7,409 nucleotides of DNA, from assembly GCA_029007475.1 (NCBI GenBank), contig JAQXHW010000183.1:1-7409 (forward strand), in the 5' to 3' direction. Below, piece by piece: positions 5,385 through 7,409 of the stretch. The notes below the pieces were generated by a model. That model ran no database searches, was not told where the DNA came from, and saw only the letters and a list, made by a program, of their open reading frames with translations. Source of the DNA: Oscillospiraceae bacterium (GTDB lineage Bacteria > Bacillota > Clostridia > Oscillospirales > Acutalibacteraceae). Positions within the stretch are counted from its first letter, which is position 1. Every line of letters begins with the position of its first letter. The position numbers and the translations under genes were made by a program.

Positions 5385-5405
5385 TAGTTTTTGCCGATAA
5401 ATGTA

Positions 5406-7409
5406 TTATTCTGTTATATTGTTTCGTTCTAACCAATCTTGATAAGTAATAAGAACATCGCGGGGCTTTGCTCCCTGATATGGGCCTACAATACCCATGC
5501 GCTCCATATCGTCAATCATACGTCCGGCACGGGCATAGCCTACCTTGAGTCTGCGCTGCAACAGTGAAGTAGAAGCCTGTCCTACCTCAATTACGCACTT
5601 AATTGCCTCCTCCATTTTTGCGTCCACATCAACGTCCTCACCGTCATCCTCAGAGGAGCCCTTCTTGCCCTTGTCCATTTCTTCAGCGGCAATTCGGCGG
5701 ATTTTTTCTTCAATCTCCTCGTTATACTGGGCACGATGCTGTTTTTTAATATATTCAGTAACTTTCTCGATTTCGTCGTCGGTAGCAAAACAGCCTTGAA
5801 CTCTAATAGGCTTAGACGCACCCACGGGAGAAAAGAGCATATCTCCCCTACCTATAAGGCTTTCGGCACCGCCGAAGTCGAGAATTGTTCTTGAGTCAAT
5901 GCTTGAGCTGACCTTGAGGGCAATTCTTGAGGGAATATTAGCCTTAATAAGACCCGTGATAACGTTAACTGTCGGACGCTGAGTAGCGAGTACCAGGTGC
6001 ATACCTGCGGCACGAGCCATCTGAGCAAGACGGCATATTGCATCCTCAACCTCTTTTGCCGCTACCATCATCAAATCGGCAAGCTCGTCAATAGCTATAA
6101 CAATACGGGGCATCTTCTCGGTAGGTACAGGAAGACCGTTTACCTCCATGCAGACGCTTTCCTCTGCGCCCTCGTTTTCCTCTATGTACTTTTGATTGCT
6201 TTCAACCAAGCTATTGAAGGATGTAACGTCCTTACAGTCATATTCAGAGAACATCTTGTATCTCTGCATCATTTCCGTAACTGCCCAGTTAAGAGCACCT
6301 GCGGCCTTCTTAGCGTCTGAAACAACGGGAATAAGCAGGTGAGGCAAACCCTTATATTTTGAAAACTCAACCATTTTCGGGTCAATCAGCAGAAGCTTTA
6401 CCTCATCGGGAGTAGCCTTAAAGAGAATACTCATAAGCAGAGCATTTACGCATACGGACTTACCTGAGCCTGTTGTACCTGCTATGAGCAAGTGGGGCAT
6501 TTTTGCTAAATCCGCTGTAACAATATTACCTGAGATATCCTTGCCTAAGACGCACTCAAGTTTACTCTTTGCATTTCGAAATTCTCCCGAATCAATAAGC
6601 TCGCGCATAGAAACGGTGCTTACAAATTTGTTTGGAACCTCAATGCCAACGGCGGCTTTTCCGGGAATAGGAGCTTCAATACGAACTCCGTCTGCGGCAA
6701 GTGCCAAGGCTATATCATCGGAGAGGTTTGTAATTTTATTAATCTTAACTCCGGGGGCGGGCTTGAGCTCATAACGGGTAACAGAGGGGCCACGGCAGAT
6801 ATTACTTATGGAAACATCTACACCGAAGCTCTTCAGAGTATCAATCAGCTTCTTTGCGTTGCCCTGAAGCTCACGCATTGCCTCCTCGTCGTTTCCGCTA
6901 AAGGTATGTCTTAAAAGCTTTATGGGAGGATAGGTATAGCGAGCAGAAGATTGCTTTTCGGCGTTCTTCACTTCGTTACCGATAGCTTCAGCTTCCTTAT
7001 CGACATCCACAGGCACCTCGTTGGGATTCACCTTAACGGTTTCGGGGTCAGGCTGTTTTGCGCCGTCGGTCATGCGCTCCGACTCCTTACCTCTGGAAAT
7101 CTCGCGAGCCATAATTGTAGCCTTTGACGCGTCTCCGGTATAGCCTTCATTGGCAATAAGGATTGAATTTATAAGTTTATCCGAGGAGCTTACATCTGAT
7201 GCCGGAGCATTATCCTCGTCAACAATAACATCATCGGGGACAGCGCCCTTTTTCTTTTTATCCTGAGAAATAGGAATGTCGATACGCTGTGATGAATATT
7301 TTCTCTTATACTTTTCGGGGATTTCAGAGATAACCTCGCCTGTTTCAGGATCTACCTCAGGCTCTCGCTCCTTTTTTCTTCTAAGCGACGCCATTCTCTT
7401 TTTAGCAAC
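5406..7409 (-). CDS. ftsK: FtsK/SpoIIIE DNA translocase, 5' end outside the window
   Basis: The C-terminal 667 codons of a septum-associated DNA pump that moves chromosome ends through the closing division or sporulation septum with ATP. Numbering from the Met at 7394: an acidic and basic linker (1-150), then the alpha/beta motor domain. Walker A is GTTGSGKS (306-313), Walker B is IVIAIDE (431-437), followed by LADLMMVA, QMARAAGMHLVLATQRP (457-473) and SSIDSRTILD (497-506). A charged linker (about 555-590) leads to the winged-helix gamma domain (about 592-655), which reads chromosome orientation sequences. The frame stays open through the window edge (five more codons before the Met at 7394), and that Met has no convincing ribosome site. 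FtsK/SpoIIIE proteins carry N-terminal membrane helices that are missing here, so the true start lies beyond 7409. Whether it is the division (FtsK) or sporulation (SpoIIIE) version cannot be decided. tyrS lies 82 bases downstream. Confidence 0.95.
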   Translation of the reverse strand, partial: VAKKRMASLRRKKEREPEVDPETGEVISEIPEKYKRKYSSQRIDIPISQDKKKKGAVPDDVIVDEDNAPASDVSSSDKLINSILIANEGYTGDASKATIMAREISRGKESERMTDGAKQPDPETVKVNPNEVPVDVDKEAEAIGNEVKNAEKQSSARYTYPPIKLLRHTFSGNDEEAMRELQGNAKKLIDTLKSFGVDVSISNICRGPSVTRYELKPAPGVKINKITNLSDDIALALAADGVRIEAPIPGKAAVGIEVPNKFVSTVSMRELIDSGEFRNAKSKLECVLGKDISGNIVTADLAKMPHLLIAGTTGSGKSVCVNALLMSILFKATPDEVKLLLIDPKMVEFSKYKGLPHLLIPVVSDAKKAAGALNWAVTEMMQRYKMFSEYDCKDVTSFNSLVESNQKYIEENEGAEESVCMEVNGLPVPTEKMPRIVIAIDELADLMMVAAKEVEDAICRLAQMARAAGMHLVLATQRPTVNVITGLIKANIPSRIALKVSSSIDSRTILDFGGAESLIGRGDMLFSPVGASKPIRVQGCFATDDEIEKVTEYIKKQHRAQYNEEIEEKIRRIAAEEMDKGKKGSSEDDGEDVDVDAKMEEAIKCVIEVGQASTSLLQRRLKVGYARAGRMIDDMERMGIVGPYQGAKPRDVLITYQDWLERNNITE

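Noticed and set aside
5376..5398. ATCGG/CCGAT hairpin as ftsK terminator
   Set aside because: The stem is only five pairs with a 13-base loop and no U-tract, and it overlaps the tyrS -35 box.
7380..7394. ATG at 7394 as the true start of the DNA translocase
   Set aside because: The frame is open to the window edge and the N-terminal membrane helices of the family are missing, so the gene is cut by the window.

Overview
The window looks like chromosomal DNA from a low-to-mid-GC Gram-positive anaerobe of the Clostridia, probably a gut Ruminococcaceae/Oscillospiraceae-type organism. The evidence is near-consensus sigma-A promoters, strong AGGAGG-type ribosome sites, Rho-independent terminators with U-tracts, a lipoprotein, an NlpC/P60 wall enzyme with peptidoglycan-binding modules, and hairpin arrays of a kind I recall from such genomes. 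The taxonomic call is inference. No plasmid, phage, CRISPR, rRNA or tRNA sequence was seen.

Left part (1-1020), accessory-looking. An array of short hairpins joined by a GATGATATR linker (1-96) runs directly into an extended -10 promoter whose -35 box lies partly in the last hairpin arm. This promoter reads into a small lipoprotein gene of unknown function (159-563). After it come two 11-bp direct repeats 31 bp apart, a GNRA-loop terminator (656-683), a second and different hairpin array (688-853) whose GTGAAG linkers switch to the opposite strand halfway, and a strong plus-strand terminator (919-954) with no visible gene to serve.

Middle part (973-3316), plus strand. A GNAT acetyltransferase with its own promoter is followed by a 248-bp spacer. 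The spacer holds a textbook promoter and a cluster of TTGTNAC-type half-sites, two palindromes among them. Next is a 493-residue modular cell-wall enzyme: signal peptide, NlpC/P60 domain, one YG-type wall-binding repeat, two peptidoglycan-binding modules, and a C-terminal membrane anchor with a basic tail.

Right part (3494-7409), minus strand, housekeeping. An FtsK/SpoIIIE DNA translocase (5' end outside the window), tyrosyl-tRNA synthetase and an MscL channel lie in one direction. tyrS has its own promoter and no T-box leader. mscL follows tyrS by 26 bases and is probably co-transcribed, ending at the terminator 3494-3527. The MscL tail carries a CPxC/CPxC zinc ribbon. The plus- and minus-strand blocks converge at 3273-3551, each with its own terminator.

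The main candidates for something undescribed are the lipoprotein flanked by two unlike hairpin arrays, and the half-site cluster around the wall-hydrolase promoter. No complete new multi-gene system can be demonstrated from this window.
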